From: Pseudoalteromonas atlantica
Lineage (GTDB): Bacteria > Pseudomonadota > Gammaproteobacteria > Enterobacterales > Alteromonadaceae
Reading direction: 5' to 3'
NCBI GenBank assembly: GCA_007988745.1
Contig: BJUT01000014.1
Span: forward strand, 1 to 64,000
DNA: 64,000 bases
The position numbers and the translations under genes were made by a program. A model generated the notes under the pieces. It was not told the origin of the DNA. It saw only the letters and a program-made list of their open reading frames with translations, and made no database searches. Of the stretch, positions 17,510 to 27,138 are shown piece by piece. Positions within the stretch are counted from its first letter, which is position 1. Each line of letters opens with the position of its first letter.

Positions 17510-20182
17510 ATGAGCTTAAAGCGCATCAGCCAATTTTTTAATCCGGCCTCGGTAGCCGTTATTGGCGCCTCGAATACCCCCACACGCGCGGGGTTTGTGG
17601 TTATGCGCAATTTATTACAAGGTGGGTTTAAAGGGCCAATCATGCCCGTAACCCCTACCCATAGTGCGGTACACGGTGTGCTTGCCTACCCTGATATTGC
17701 CGCGCTGCCCAAAGTGCCCGACTTAGCCGTTATTTGTACAAATAAAAATACCTTACTGAGCATTATCGAGCAGCTAGGTGAACTTGGCTGTAAAAGTGCA
17801 ATTGTGATTGCTGATGGGCTCTCATTGAGCCAAAAAACAGCCTTAAAGCGCGCTGCAAATGCACATCACGTTACTTTGCTTGGGCCTAATTGTTTAGGGC
17901 TGCTTATTCCGCATATTGGCCTTAATGCCAGCTTTTCTCACACAGTTGCAGCACCAGGGAAACTGGCATTTATATCGCAATCCGCAGCGGTGTGTTCCAC
18001 TATTTTAGATTGGGCTAAAAATAAAGAAATTGGCTTTTCGTATTTTGTTTCGGTCGGTGATTGCCTAGATATCGATTTTGACGAGCTGCTCGATTTTTTA
18101 GGCCGCGATGCTAAAACCAAAGCGATTTTGCTCTACATAGATAATATTGAGGATATTCGCGGGTTTATATCAGCAGCACGGGCAGCGGCCTTTAGTAAAC
18201 CGGTTATTGCCATTAAAACGGGAAAAACCGGAGCAGGCGCACTGGCTGCTGAAATTCATACCGGTGGCAAGCAAAGTTCAGATGCAGTGTACGATGCGCT
18301 TTTTCAACGCGCCGGAATGCTACGTGTTAGTGATCTGCGCGAACTTTTTGCAGCCACGCAAACACTTGCCATCCACCCTAAATTACTAAAAGTTGAGCAG
18401 TTAACCATTTTAACCAACGGCGGCGGCCCGGGGGTTATGGCGGTCGATGAGCTTATTTTAAATTCGGGCAAACTTACCCAGCTTAGTGAGCAAACACGAT
18501 CCGCACTCAATAAAGTTATTCCGCAGTCGGATACTACATCTAACCCTGTCGATATTTTTGGTGACTCTGCTCCGGCGCGTTACAAGCAAGCATTAGAAAT
18601 TTTACTTCGCGCCGAAGAAGTTAAAAACTTACTTATTATTCATACCCCTTCGGCACTTGCACCAAGTGAAGACTACGCCGATATGATAGTGCAAACCTTA
18701 CAAAAAATACCAAAGATGGCACGCCCTTATGTAATGACCAACTTTATGGGGGAAGATGCGGCTTATGCCGCGAGGCGTGTTTGCTCTAACCACACTATTC
18801 CAACCTATCGTACGCCTGAGGGTGCGGTTGGCGCATTTATGCATTTAGTTAGCTATCGTCGTAACCAAAAACATTTAACGCAAACACCCGAATCAAATAC
18901 CGATGATGCAAAAATAAATAAATCAGCGGCCACTACGCTCATTAACGAATTTTTAGAAGAAGAGCAAAGCTACTTACCCACTCATCAAGCAAGCCAAATT
19001 CTTAGTCATTATGGTGTTGAGTGTATTCAAACAGAAGTAGCCTACACGCCCACAGAGGCGCGTGAGCAAGCAATTGAACTAGGTTTTCCGGTAGCGTTAA
19101 AGTTGATTAGCCCAAGTATTGCCTCAAAATCAGAAGTAGGGGGCGTGGTTCTTAACTTAAACGATGCAAACGAGGTTGAACAAACCGCCTTTGCCATGCT
19201 GATACGAATTAAAAACACCTATCCAGATGCTGTTATTGAAGGGTTTTCATTGCAAAAAATGGCGCCGCGCGCCGGCGCTAATGAACTGCGAATCGCCATT
19301 AAAACTGAGCCTAATTTTGGCCCTGTTATATTACTTGGTGAAGCGGGTAATGGGTTAGAGTATGCCCAAGCAGCCGTTGCTTTGCCGCCGCTTAATATGA
19401 ACTTAGCTAAATACCTCATTGCAGCCGCAAACGATAAAGGCGTATTAAAAGATCGCATTTTGCCAGAAAAAGTCGACAAATATCGCTTGTGCGCCCTGCT
19501 CACACGTATATCTCAACTTGTTGTCGATCAGCCCGATATAAGTGCCATGGAACTTAATCCTATTTTAGCCAGTAATGGGCAATTTTTGGTGCTTGATGCC
19601 ACAATTAGTGTTAATCGCTATCAGGCACGCAGCGATCGTAAACGTTTATGTATTCGCCCTTACCCTATTGATCTTGTAGAAGAAGTAACCCTTAAAAATA
19701 ATACACGAGCTACATTAAGGCCTATTCGTCCAGAGGATGAAAAAGCCCACCAAGAGTTTGATCAATCACTCAATAAAGAAGATCGTTACAAACGCTTTTT
19801 TGGTGAGCTGCCCCAGTTTAACCACGACCAGCTCGCAAAAATGACACAAATAGATTACGACCGAGAAATGGCCTTTATTGTATGCCAGCGCTTTGAAGGT
19901 AAAAGCCGCACCCTAGGTGTAGCACGCGTTATTATGGACCCTGATAATTTACATGCTGAGTTTGCAACCGTGGTTCGCTCTGACTACCAAGGCTTAGGTC
20001 TTGGCAGGCTGCTTATGAGCGCTGCAATAAATCATTGTAAGCGCCAAGGCGTAGAAGTAATTGAAGGCATAACACTGCCTGAGAACACCGGCATGATTGA
20101 GCTTGCCCGTAAGTTAGGTTTTACTATTAGCCGTGATTTTGAAGAAGGCAGTATTAATATGCTGTTAAAGCTAAACACATGA
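17510..20182 (+). CDS. Acyl-CoA synthetase (NDP-forming)/GNAT acetyltransferase fusion, Pat/YfiQ type
   Basis: The protein has 890 residues. From the N-terminus it carries a CoA-binding domain (FFNPASVAVIGASNTPTRAG), a succinyl-CoA ligase-like region with a candidate phospho-His (H250 in IHTGG), an ATP-grasp domain at about 480-700, and a C-terminal GNAT domain. The GNAT acetyl-CoA loop is DYQGLGLGRLLM near residue 825. This architecture is that of protein lysine acetyltransferases Pat/YfiQ, which acetylate enzymes such as acetyl-CoA synthetase. Some homologues lack the His; because it is kept here, ligase activity cannot be excluded. AAGGA precedes the ATG. The ion channel overlaps its stop by four bases. 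Confidence 0.9.
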   Translation: MSLKRISQFFNPASVAVIGASNTPTRAGFVVMRNLLQGGFKGPIMPVTPTHSAVHGVLAYPDIAALPKVPDLAVICTNKNTLLSIIEQLGELGCKSAIVIADGLSLSQKTALKRAANAHHVTLLGPNCLGLLIPHIGLNASFSHTVAAPGKLAFISQSAAVCSTILDWAKNKEIGFSYFVSVGDCLDIDFDELLDFLGRDAKTKAILLYIDNIEDIRGFISAARAAAFSKPVIAIKTGKTGAGALAAEIHTGGKQSSDAVYDALFQRAGMLRVSDLRELFAATQTLAIHPKLLKVEQLTILTNGGGPGVMAVDELILNSGKLTQLSEQTRSALNKVIPQSDTTSNPVDIFGDSAPARYKQALEILLRAEEVKNLLIIHTPSALAPSEDYADMIVQTLQKIPKMARPYVMTNFMGEDAAYAARRVCSNHTIPTYRTPEGAVGAFMHLVSYRRNQKHLTQTPESNTDDAKINKSAATTLINEFLEEEQSYLPTHQASQILSHYGVECIQTEVAYTPTEAREQAIELGFPVALKLISPSIASKSEVGGVVLNLNDANEVEQTAFAMLIRIKNTYPDAVIEGFSLQKMAPRAGANELRIAIKTEPNFGPVILLGEAGNGLEYAQAAVALPPLNMNLAKYLIAAANDKGVLKDRILPEKVDKYRLCALLTRISQLVVDQPDISAMELNPILASNGQFLVLDATISVNRYQARSDRKRLCIRPYPIDLVEEVTLKNNTRATLRPIRPEDEKAHQEFDQSLNKEDRYKRFFGELPQFNHDQLAKMTQIDYDREMAFIVCQRFEGKSRTLGVARVIMDPDNLHAEFATVVRSDYQGLGLGRLLMSAAINHCKRQGVEVIEGITLPENTGMIELARKLGFTISRDFEEGSINMLLKLNT

Positions 20183-21126
20183 GCAGCACAGCAAGGCAAA
20201 CTTTAGCGCAGGTATTTGAAGGGACTGGCGATTACCGAAAAGCGGGGCATATACTCGACACCGCGCTGATTGCTTTAATTATGCTTAACGTTATTGCCAT
20301 TGTGTTGGAATCAGTACCGAGTATAAACAAAGTATATTACCCGCAGTTTTTACTATTAGAGGTTATTTCGGTGGCTATTTTTAGCCTTGAATACCTTGCA
20401 AGGCTTTGGGCCTGTGTCGATAAAAGCAAATACGCAGCTATAAAAGGTTCAAACGCAAAACGCCGGCTGCATTACTTTTTATCACCTTTGGCTCTTATCG
20501 ATTTAATAGCCATTTTACCCAGCTTGTTAATGTTTGTGTTTCCTCTGGATTTGCGTTTTTTACGTGTATTAAGGCTGTTAAGAGTATTTAAACTTACTCG
20601 TTATTCACGTGCAATGCAGTTGTTATTACAAGCATTTAAAGACGAAGCGAGCTCGTTACTGGCCGCGTTTTTTATTATGTCGGTACTGCTAATACTTGCC
20701 TCCTGCGGTATTTATTTATTGGAGCACGATATTCAGCCAGATAAATTTGGCTCTATTCCTGCGGCTATGTGGTGGGCTATGGCGACCCTCACTACGGTTG
20801 GGTATGGTGATGTTGTACCGCTAACGCCACTTGGTAAACTATTTGGTGGCGTAGTCACTTTGGTGAGCATGGGAATGGTGGCAATTCCTACAGGCTTGCT
20901 TGCCTCTAGTTTTTCGGAGCAAATACGTAAACGCCGGCAATTTTTTGAAGATGCCGTACATGAGCAAATTCACCAAGGCAGTTTAGATGACTCACAGCGT
21001 TTGCACTTAGAGGAGCTGCGCTACAAGTTAGGTTTAAGTAAGCTTGAGGCCAATAAAGCAATTAAAACGCAGCTTAATCAACGCAACAGCCATTTATTTT
21101 GCCGCCACTGTGGTAAACGCCAATAA
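20179..21126 (+). CDS. Voltage-gated potassium channel family protein
   Basis: This 315-residue ion channel subunit has six membrane segments in the inner membrane. The S4 sensor has regularly spaced arginines (LRFLRVLRLLRVFKLTRYSR), and the pore carries the potassium selectivity filter TVGYGD at residues 206-211, followed by S6. After the pore comes a charged, helical cytoplasmic tail ending FCRHCGKRQ. Its single Cys-x-x-Cys pair could bind metal across subunits, which is inference. Translation is coupled to the preceding gene (ATGA overlap). Potassium conduction is inferred from the filter. Confidence 0.9.
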   Translation: MSSTARQTLAQVFEGTGDYRKAGHILDTALIALIMLNVIAIVLESVPSINKVYYPQFLLLEVISVAIFSLEYLARLWACVDKSKYAAIKGSNAKRRLHYFLSPLALIDLIAILPSLLMFVFPLDLRFLRVLRLLRVFKLTRYSRAMQLLLQAFKDEASSLLAAFFIMSVLLILASCGIYLLEHDIQPDKFGSIPAAMWWAMATLTTVGYGDVVPLTPLGKLFGGVVTLVSMGMVAIPTGLLASSFSEQIRKRRQFFEDAVHEQIHQGSLDDSQRLHLEELRYKLGLSKLEANKAIKTQLNQRNSHLFCRHCGKRQ

Positions 21127-21134
21127 GCTTATTT

Positions 21135-23849
21135 TTACTGGTTAAATATGTTGCCCCAATCTTGTTTGATCAGTTCGGGAACAGCTTCTTTAGGTACTGG
21201 CTTACTAAATAAATAGCCCTGAAAATGCTTACACCCTAACTGCTTTAAAAACTGCAGCTGTTGTTTGTTTTCAATGCCCTCTGCCACACACTCTTTACCT
21301 AAGCTATGAGCTAAGGTAAGCGTTGATTGAATAATGGCTTCATCATCCGAGTCCACACCAATATCTTGCACAAAGCTTCTATCTATTTTTAGTACATCGA
21401 TAGGAAAACGCTTTAAATACGTTAATGAGGCATAGCCTGTTCCAAAGTCATCCATGTAGAGTTTACAGCCAAGCTTTTTCAGCATTTCCATACTGTGCAG
21501 CGCATGTTTAGAGTCGCGCATTAAAATAGACTCGGTAATTTCAAACACTATGGCTTCTGAGGGCACATTAGCGTGGCTCAGCGCTTTATGTATGTCGGTT
21601 ACAAGCTCTTCGTATTCAAAATCAAGTGCAGAGAGGTTTATCGACAAGTACAGCTGAGGTGAAATCTCACGCCATTGTTTAAGGGCTTGCAACGCACGGG
21701 CAAAGGTTTGCAGCATAATTTTTGTTATTAACCCTATGCTCTCAGCCGCTAAAGAAAACTCTTGCGTGGGCACTAAAGTGTTTTCTGGCCAGCGTAACAG
21801 CACTTCAAAACCTTCGGTTTTTTGAGTGTGCGCATTCACTATAGGCTGGTAGTAATTACAAAACTCTTGCTCTTGATACGCTTTAGTTAGCAAAGACTCT
21901 AAATGCAGGGCTTTTTGTACATGTTGATTCATCTCTTGCTTGTAAAACTTATAACTGCTTTCGAGAGACTCTTTTGCATGGTACAAAGCTATACTGGCAG
22001 CTTTTAACAGCGCAGCATGATCTGCGGCGTCATCAGGCGCTATTGCTACTCCGATACTTAAATTAACGTTTACCACCTGGCCATTAAATTCCATATTTTG
22101 GCTTACAGAGTCTATTAATTTAGAGCAAATAAGTAATACTTCTTCAATTTGCTGCACATCTTCCACCAGCACCACAAATTCATCGCCACCAAAGCGCGCA
22201 ACACTTGCAGAAGGACGCAAGGAGCGCTTAATACGCTTAGCCACTTGCTTTATTAGCTCATCAGCCGCTTCACGTCCAAATGAGTCGTTAAAGTATTTAA
22301 ACCGCTTAATGTTTATGTGCAGCATAGCCACTTTACATTGATGATTTTGCGCTTGCTCAATCGCATGCTCAACCCTGTCGTTAAACAGCATACGGTTAGG
22401 CAAACCGGTTAATGAGTCATAGTTGGCTAAAATATGAAGCTCATTTTCAGCCAATTTTTGCGCATGAATGTCGGTTAAAATAATAACGTAGCTGCTTAAA
22501 CGGTGCTCGGTGTCGGCCACTGCACTTATTTTTACTAACACATGGCGCTGCTCACCACTGGCTAGGGTGACTAAGTCTTCACAGGAAAAATGCTCACCCA
22601 CATTCAGCTTTTGCATTATCCGTAAGTAGTCAAAGCGATTACTTCGCGATATACCTAAATTAAGGGCGCGGCTAGAGCGTGGCTCACTAGGAAAGTTAAA
22701 GGCCGTTTGCAACGATTTGTTAGAGGCGCGAACCGTAAAGTTTTTATCAAGAATAAATACCCAATCACGGGTTTGCTCAAACGCAGCGGTAAATAAACGG
22801 GCATGCTCTTCAAACACCATTTCGCGGGTCATATTGGTGTAAGTACCCGCTACTTTTTTAGGAAGTTGTCCGCTCCATTCCACCACTTTGCCAAAGTCTT
22901 TATACCAACGCCAATAGCCTTTAGCGTGGCGTAAACGATAAGTGCAATTAAAGTAGCCTTTATCGGTTGATAAAAATTCTAACCATTCTAATCTGAAAAG
23001 CGCTTTATCTTGCGGGTGAATTTTAGCTAGGTAATCATCTAGGCTCACGCTTTCTTGATCATACCCAAGTTCATTACATAAGCGCGGCTGGTAAATACTA
23101 CTCGATGTTGACTGCCAATCCCACATGCCCGACTCACTACCCTCTAAGGCTAGTTTTAATCGCGCTTCACTTTCTTTACTTTCTTTATTAGCGGCCAGTA
23201 ATATGCGCTGAATTTTGTTGCGGCGCATTACCCAAAAAGCAATAAATGCGATAAACAAAACGCCATAAAGCACCATAAAATATGGCGCTCGCCACAGGGG
23301 ATACTTAACACGAATTTTTAGCACTGCAGGCGGCGTGTACTCGCCGGTTAACGGATCTTTAGCCCATACTTTGAGCTGGTAATTACCTGGATTTAATTTA
23401 GGGAATAACACCCGATTATTATTACGGGTGTAGGTTTTTTGGCCGTTATCGAGCTGGTACTCATAAATTATGCGCTCTTGATAGCTAAAGGCCATCGCCG
23501 AAAACGCTACCTCTAAACCGATATCATCATGGTTGAGGACTATTTCATTTAATGGCTGTTTTAAATCGATAGATAAGTCGCGCGACATTAAATCAACTCG
23601 CGTTATATTTACATGATCAATTAATGAGTGGTAATTTTGATTTTCCATCGGATGAAAATATGTAATGCCCTTTAAGCTGCCATAGGCAATGCGCCCATCG
23701 CTTAAATGCGCCATGGCACTGCTGTTAAACTCAGCAGAAAGCAGCCCCTCAGATGTAGTAAACTGCTGAAAATGAAGTGTTTCTGGGTTTAGTCGCCATA
23801 TGCCTTTATGGCTGCTCATCCAAATCATGCCATTATCATCAAGCACCAT
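21135..23849 (-). CDS. C-terminal part of a frameshifted propeller-sensor GGDEF/EAL protein
   Basis: These 904 codons are the downstream part of a gene broken at the A6 tract near 23875. They hold the last beta-propeller blade (DDNGMIWMSSHKGIWRLNP), a Y_Y_Y-type beta domain, one membrane segment (APYFMVLYGVLFIAFIAFWV), PAS/PAC regions, GGDEF and EAL. The cyclase motif RFGGDEF is intact, without an RxxD inhibitory site before it. The EAL motif reads EVLLRW, while the metal-binding DDFGTGYASL is normal. Without the frameshift it would be a membrane c-di-GMP enzyme with a periplasmic propeller. The ATG at 23849 has no good ribosome site, so independent translation is doubtful. Confidence 0.85.
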   Translation of the reverse strand: MVLDDNGMIWMSSHKGIWRLNPETLHFQQFTTSEGLLSAEFNSSAMAHLSDGRIAYGSLKGITYFHPMENQNYHSLIDHVNITRVDLMSRDLSIDLKQPLNEIVLNHDDIGLEVAFSAMAFSYQERIIYEYQLDNGQKTYTRNNNRVLFPKLNPGNYQLKVWAKDPLTGEYTPPAVLKIRVKYPLWRAPYFMVLYGVLFIAFIAFWVMRRNKIQRILLAANKESKESEARLKLALEGSESGMWDWQSTSSSIYQPRLCNELGYDQESVSLDDYLAKIHPQDKALFRLEWLEFLSTDKGYFNCTYRLRHAKGYWRWYKDFGKVVEWSGQLPKKVAGTYTNMTREMVFEEHARLFTAAFEQTRDWVFILDKNFTVRASNKSLQTAFNFPSEPRSSRALNLGISRSNRFDYLRIMQKLNVGEHFSCEDLVTLASGEQRHVLVKISAVADTEHRLSSYVIILTDIHAQKLAENELHILANYDSLTGLPNRMLFNDRVEHAIEQAQNHQCKVAMLHINIKRFKYFNDSFGREAADELIKQVAKRIKRSLRPSASVARFGGDEFVVLVEDVQQIEEVLLICSKLIDSVSQNMEFNGQVVNVNLSIGVAIAPDDAADHAALLKAASIALYHAKESLESSYKFYKQEMNQHVQKALHLESLLTKAYQEQEFCNYYQPIVNAHTQKTEGFEVLLRWPENTLVPTQEFSLAAESIGLITKIMLQTFARALQALKQWREISPQLYLSINLSALDFEYEELVTDIHKALSHANVPSEAIVFEITESILMRDSKHALHSMEMLKKLGCKLYMDDFGTGYASLTYLKRFPIDVLKIDRSFVQDIGVDSDDEAIIQSTLTLAHSLGKECVAEGIENKQQLQFLKQLGCKHFQGYLFSKPVPKEAVPELIKQDWGNIFNQ

Positions 23850-23866
23850 GTCATAAAGTAAGGTAC

Positions 23867-25639
23867 CTAACTTATTTTTTCTAAGTCAATCGTGTGTACC
23901 AATTTGTAACTGGCTGCATCAAGCCCAATCAGGCCAAAATTAGATAGTGAAATCCATAAAATATTGTTGTTATCGACCACGTAAGAAAGCACATTAATAG
24001 CCACGTTATCGTGCTGTTTTGGCACTTTATAAATGGTGTTTAATGCTAATGTGGTTGGGTTTACCTGGTATAAAATACCCGCATTAAAAAACAGGGGCAT
24101 ATCAGGCTTGGTTGCCAGCGCTGGCGAAAAACCATGCGCCAAAAACGGCTCTATTTTGCTAAAGGCCCCTTCTAATCGGGTGATCTGCTGAGTATCAATA
24201 TTATATACAAACATACCGTGATCTGAGTGCACATAGTACAAATCACCGTTAGGCATTAAGGTTACGCCGTGTACCCAGCCTTCTATGTAGGCTCTATTGT
24301 TGGGGTTTGTTATTGTTGGCTCGTTAATTTGATGCGTTATGGGGTCAAACTCAAACAGCCCACGGTTTGTATGTAACCAAAGCTTTTGCTTATAAGGAAT
24401 AATTTCATACACGCTAAATTCGGTAGTCAGTAAGTCTACTTTGTGGTTTTTTAAGTAAACTTGGCTGGTGTTAGTGGCTAAATCAATTTCGGTTAAGCCA
24501 TTATGCGTTGCCAGCCATAGGCTGTTGCCATACTCCGTAATGCCCCAAACCGAAGGATGTGAAAGGCCATCGCCACCCAGTTTACTACCATCTATATTGC
24601 TAAAGTGATAGGTATTATTAGACAGATAAAATGCACCATCGGTTTTAGTAGCGAGCCAATATCCCCCCGATTTATCTTTTACCATGTCTATCATACTGGT
24701 ATCAGATAGGCTGTATTTACTTTGTGTAATACGTGTATTTTTTACCAACTCTTTGCTATTTAAATCAAATTTAAAGAGCCCTTTATTAGTCGCCAGATCT
24801 AGCTTTTCGCCTTCGTTGATGATGCGCCATACATTTAAATCGGCAATAACGGCTTGGTTTTTAAATGCTATGTCGGGGCGTTCAAACATGCCTGGCAAGT
24901 CGCTAATATCAACTTGATACAAGCCTTTAACGGTGCCTACTAACAACTGATTATTTTCAATAACCGAAAACGATTTAACGTTGTTTTGATAAATATGCTC
25001 AGCTTTGCTTTTTAAATGCTGCAGCGGCCTAATTTGCTCAGAGGCGATATCAAATACAAACGCCCCATGGCTTGTGCCTATAAAAATATACCCATTGTAA
25101 TGAAAAAGCTCTCTTACTAAGGTGTTTTCGTATTCTTTAGGCAGCTCAAATAAGCTGGTTATTTTACCTGTTTCAATATCTAATTTAGCAAAGTCGCGAC
25201 CACGCCCAATCCATAAGGTTTTGTCATCAACCGCGGCCATACTAAATACCGACTGGCTTAAAATTTGTTTTTCGCTGGTAGGTTGAGAAATAAATTGCTG
25301 GTAGGTGTCGGTACTTGGGTCGTATTTAAATAAGCCGGCAAGTAATGAGGCTATCCAAATATTGCCTGCGGGGTCTTGGTAAATACAATCAATTATGGCT
25401 TCTTCAAGCTCGCCATTAGGGCCATTAATTGAAACAACTTGATAACCATCATAGCGGTTTAACCCCCCTTCGGTAGAGAGCCATAGGTAACCGTTATCAT
25501 CAAGCAGCATAGTGTTCACATAGCTTTGCGACAGGCCTTCACTGGGGGATAAACGTTTAACCTGTGCGCCAACTTGGCAACTAAATATAGCGATTAAAGC
25601 TATACAGCAACTAATGATCCAATGAACGCCTTTACTCAT
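23867..25639 (-). CDS. N-terminal part of a frameshifted two-component-type beta-propeller sensor
   Basis: These 590 codons carry an N-terminal signal peptide or anchor (WIISCCIALIAIFSCQVGAQ) and a chain of Reg_prop-type propeller blades. Examples are LSQSYVNTMLLDDNGYLWLSTEGGLNRYDG, given here in part, then DPAGNIWIASLLAGLFKY and DKSGGYWLATKTDGAFYL. Such propellers sense ligands in the periplasm and sit before Y_Y_Y, membrane and output domains. Here the frame stops after LEKIS, mid-propeller, and the remaining domains follow in another frame. Together the two parts make about 1,500 residues, a normal length for propeller-GGDEF-EAL proteins. Taken alone, this part would be a secreted propeller without output. 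Confidence 0.85.
   Translation of the reverse strand: MSKGVHWIISCCIALIAIFSCQVGAQVKRLSPSEGLSQSYVNTMLLDDNGYLWLSTEGGLNRYDGYQVVSINGPNGELEEAIIDCIYQDPAGNIWIASLLAGLFKYDPSTDTYQQFISQPTSEKQILSQSVFSMAAVDDKTLWIGRGRDFAKLDIETGKITSLFELPKEYENTLVRELFHYNGYIFIGTSHGAFVFDIASEQIRPLQHLKSKAEHIYQNNVKSFSVIENNQLLVGTVKGLYQVDISDLPGMFERPDIAFKNQAVIADLNVWRIINEGEKLDLATNKGLFKFDLNSKELVKNTRITQSKYSLSDTSMIDMVKDKSGGYWLATKTDGAFYLSNNTYHFSNIDGSKLGGDGLSHPSVWGITEYGNSLWLATHNGLTEIDLATNTSQVYLKNHKVDLLTTEFSVYEIIPYKQKLWLHTNRGLFEFDPITHQINEPTITNPNNRAYIEGWVHGVTLMPNGDLYYVHSDHGMFVYNIDTQQITRLEGAFSKIEPFLAHGFSPALATKPDMPLFFNAGILYQVNPTTLALNTIYKVPKQHDNVAINVLSYVVDNNNILWISLSNFGLIGLDAASYKLVHTIDLEKIS
23875..23880 (-). other. A6 homopolymer frameshift site in the propeller sensor gene
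   Basis: On the coding strand GAAAAAATAAGTTAG reads E-K-I-S-stop in the upstream frame. One extra A (or a -1 ribosomal slip) gives E-K-N-K-L-G-T-L-L-Y-D-M-V-L-D-D-N-G and joins directly to the downstream part. This places the lesion at the six-A run, inside a beta-propeller blade. Confidence 0.8.
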
Positions 25640-25659
25640 GGCTTGATCCGTTGTTTTTG

Positions 25660-26061
25660 TTATAAGTATTCGAGTGCGACTATATTTCGATGCGTATAAA
25701 TATCAAAAAGTGCTTTTAAACCAGGAGTATATGTTAATACTTGGTTAAAACCAAGACTCGTATATAAAGCTGTAATATTTTTATAAGCAAAGGTGTAAAG
25801 CGGCATGCTTTGCTGTTTTATAGCAGCGCATACTAGTTGCTTTGCCAGCCCTTTTGCACGGTGCTGCGGGGCAACAAATACGGTCGATAAAAATAAAAAA
25901 TCGTGTTTATTTTGTATCCGACACGCCGCAACTATCTGCATTTCACTGTAAACAACCCAAACCTGATCTTGCTTATTAGCACGTCCTCTTACGCTATACA
26001 GTGCATAAAACTTATTAACTAATGGAATCTTAAGTGTGTCTAACTTTTGTACTGTATACAT
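25660..26061 (-). CDS. GNAT family N-acetyltransferase
   Basis: This small 133-residue GNAT protein shows the acetyl-CoA loop VFVAPQHRAKGLAKQLV near residue 80 (motif A), preceded by strand residues in FLFLSTVFV. The C-terminal YTSLGFNQVLTY is the usual GNAT ending. The substrate is unknown. It follows the DUF3283-like gene with a three-base gap and precedes the propeller sensor on the same strand, so the minus-strand genes from 26268 could form one unit. Confidence 0.82.
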   Translation of the reverse strand: MYTVQKLDTLKIPLVNKFYALYSVRGRANKQDQVWVVYSEMQIVAACRIQNKHDFLFLSTVFVAPQHRAKGLAKQLVCAAIKQQSMPLYTFAYKNITALYTSLGFNQVLTYTPGLKALFDIYTHRNIVALEYL

Positions 26062-26064
26062 ATA

Positions 26065-26268
26065 TTAGCTTAGCATTAACGCCAAATACTGCTCAAACTG
26101 TTGCTTTAAAAACGTTTGCTCTGCCACTGGGCGGCTATGAATCGTATTATAAACTTGCTCACGTGTTTTTTTATTACGTTTAATTTGATAAGCCCAAAAT
26201 GAGGCTTCGTAATCTAATTGAATCTGGTATTTTTGCTCTCGGGGTAAAGCACATAAATTAAAACTCAC
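26065..26268 (-). CDS. Small DUF3283-like protein
   Basis: This 67-residue protein is helical and charged, with no signal or membrane segment. The opening MSFNLCALPREQKYQIQLDY and the following EASFWAYQIK resemble the DUF3283 family known from Vibrio and relatives, whose function is unknown; the assignment is from memory of the pattern. I choose GTG 26268 over GTG 26274 because AGGAG lies five bases upstream of the former. The GNAT gene begins three bases after its stop, which suggests co-translation. Confidence 0.6.
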   Translation of the reverse strand: MSFNLCALPREQKYQIQLDYEASFWAYQIKRNKKTREQVYNTIHSRPVAEQTFLKQQFEQYLALMLS

Positions 26269-26424
26269 AACCACTCCTAAGTACGGTTAGTTATCCGCAT
26301 TTATTATACGTATATTTGAACCCATTTACTGTTTAAAAAGCAACAAACATGGGCAAAAACCAGACTATTTTGGTATTATTCGCTGCGATCATTTGCCCTG
26401 TCCTCATTTTAAACGGAAGTAACC

Positions 26425-27123
26425 TTGCAGATACAGCTCAATGCTTTGTTTTTATTAGTCGTTTTATTTTTTAGTAAAATTACACTCGCCAATCACAATA
26501 GCGTTATATTTAACCGCCCGGCCGACTCAGCTCAAGCAAGCTATGCGCTCGCTTTACTCACATTAGCCTATAAAGAACTTAATTATGAAGTACACATAAT
26601 TGATTTTAATCGCCAAAATGCCTTATTAGCAGCCAATAATGGGGTGTTAGATGGCCAGCTTGGCCGCGATATGAGTATAGAGGCGGACAATAAAAACCTG
26701 ATCAGAATTAACTACCCACTGTTTGACTATAAGCTTTTACTGTTTAAAAACTGCCAACCCAATACACTCGATAAGCTCGATAGTATTGCGGTTTTATCAG
26801 GCTATCCAGTTCAACACCATTACTTAAATGAGCATAAGTTTAACGGCAATATTATTGAAGTAAAAAATATTACGACCCAACTTAACCTACTAGCCCAGCA
26901 TAAAGTTGATGGGGTAATTATGCTCGACTTTGTGCTTAAAGCCGATAACTTTTCCCTGCCAGAGACCTGTATGCAAACCCAGCTGCTAAGTACATTTTCG
27001 CTCTATCACTATGTACATAAAAAGCACGCGGCTTTGGTAAGTAAATTATTGAATGCTTTAAATAAACTACACGATAACGGCACTAGTCGCGCATTGCGCG
27101 CAAAATACAATTTAAAACTCTAG
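26425..27123 (+). CDS. Periplasmic solute-binding-like protein (SBP family 3-like)
   Basis: The 232-residue protein has a signal peptide (LNALFLLVVLFFSKITLA) followed by a small substrate-binding-protein fold. The pattern of SQASYALALLTLAYKEL, DGQLGRD and NNLIRINYPLFDY-like strands resembles family 3 binding proteins found without transporters in Alteromonadales. The start is TTG 26425, supported by GGAAG five bases upstream; no ATG fits. There is no transporter gene nearby, so it may act as a sensor or orphan binding protein rather than in uptake. The ligand is unknown. Confidence 0.7.
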   Translation: MQIQLNALFLLVVLFFSKITLANHNSVIFNRPADSAQASYALALLTLAYKELNYEVHIIDFNRQNALLAANNGVLDGQLGRDMSIEADNKNLIRINYPLFDYKLLLFKNCQPNTLDKLDSIAVLSGYPVQHHYLNEHKFNGNIIEVKNITTQLNLLAQHKVDGVIMLDFVLKADNFSLPETCMQTQLLSTFSLYHYVHKKHAALVSKLLNALNKLHDNGTSRALRAKYNLKL

Positions 27124-27138
27124 CATGTACAGCAAGGT

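Noticed and set aside
18257..18259. Lost phospho-His in the Pat-like protein, as in some catalytically dead homologues
   Set aside because: The codon at 18257-18259 is CAT, so His250 is present in the IHTGG motif.
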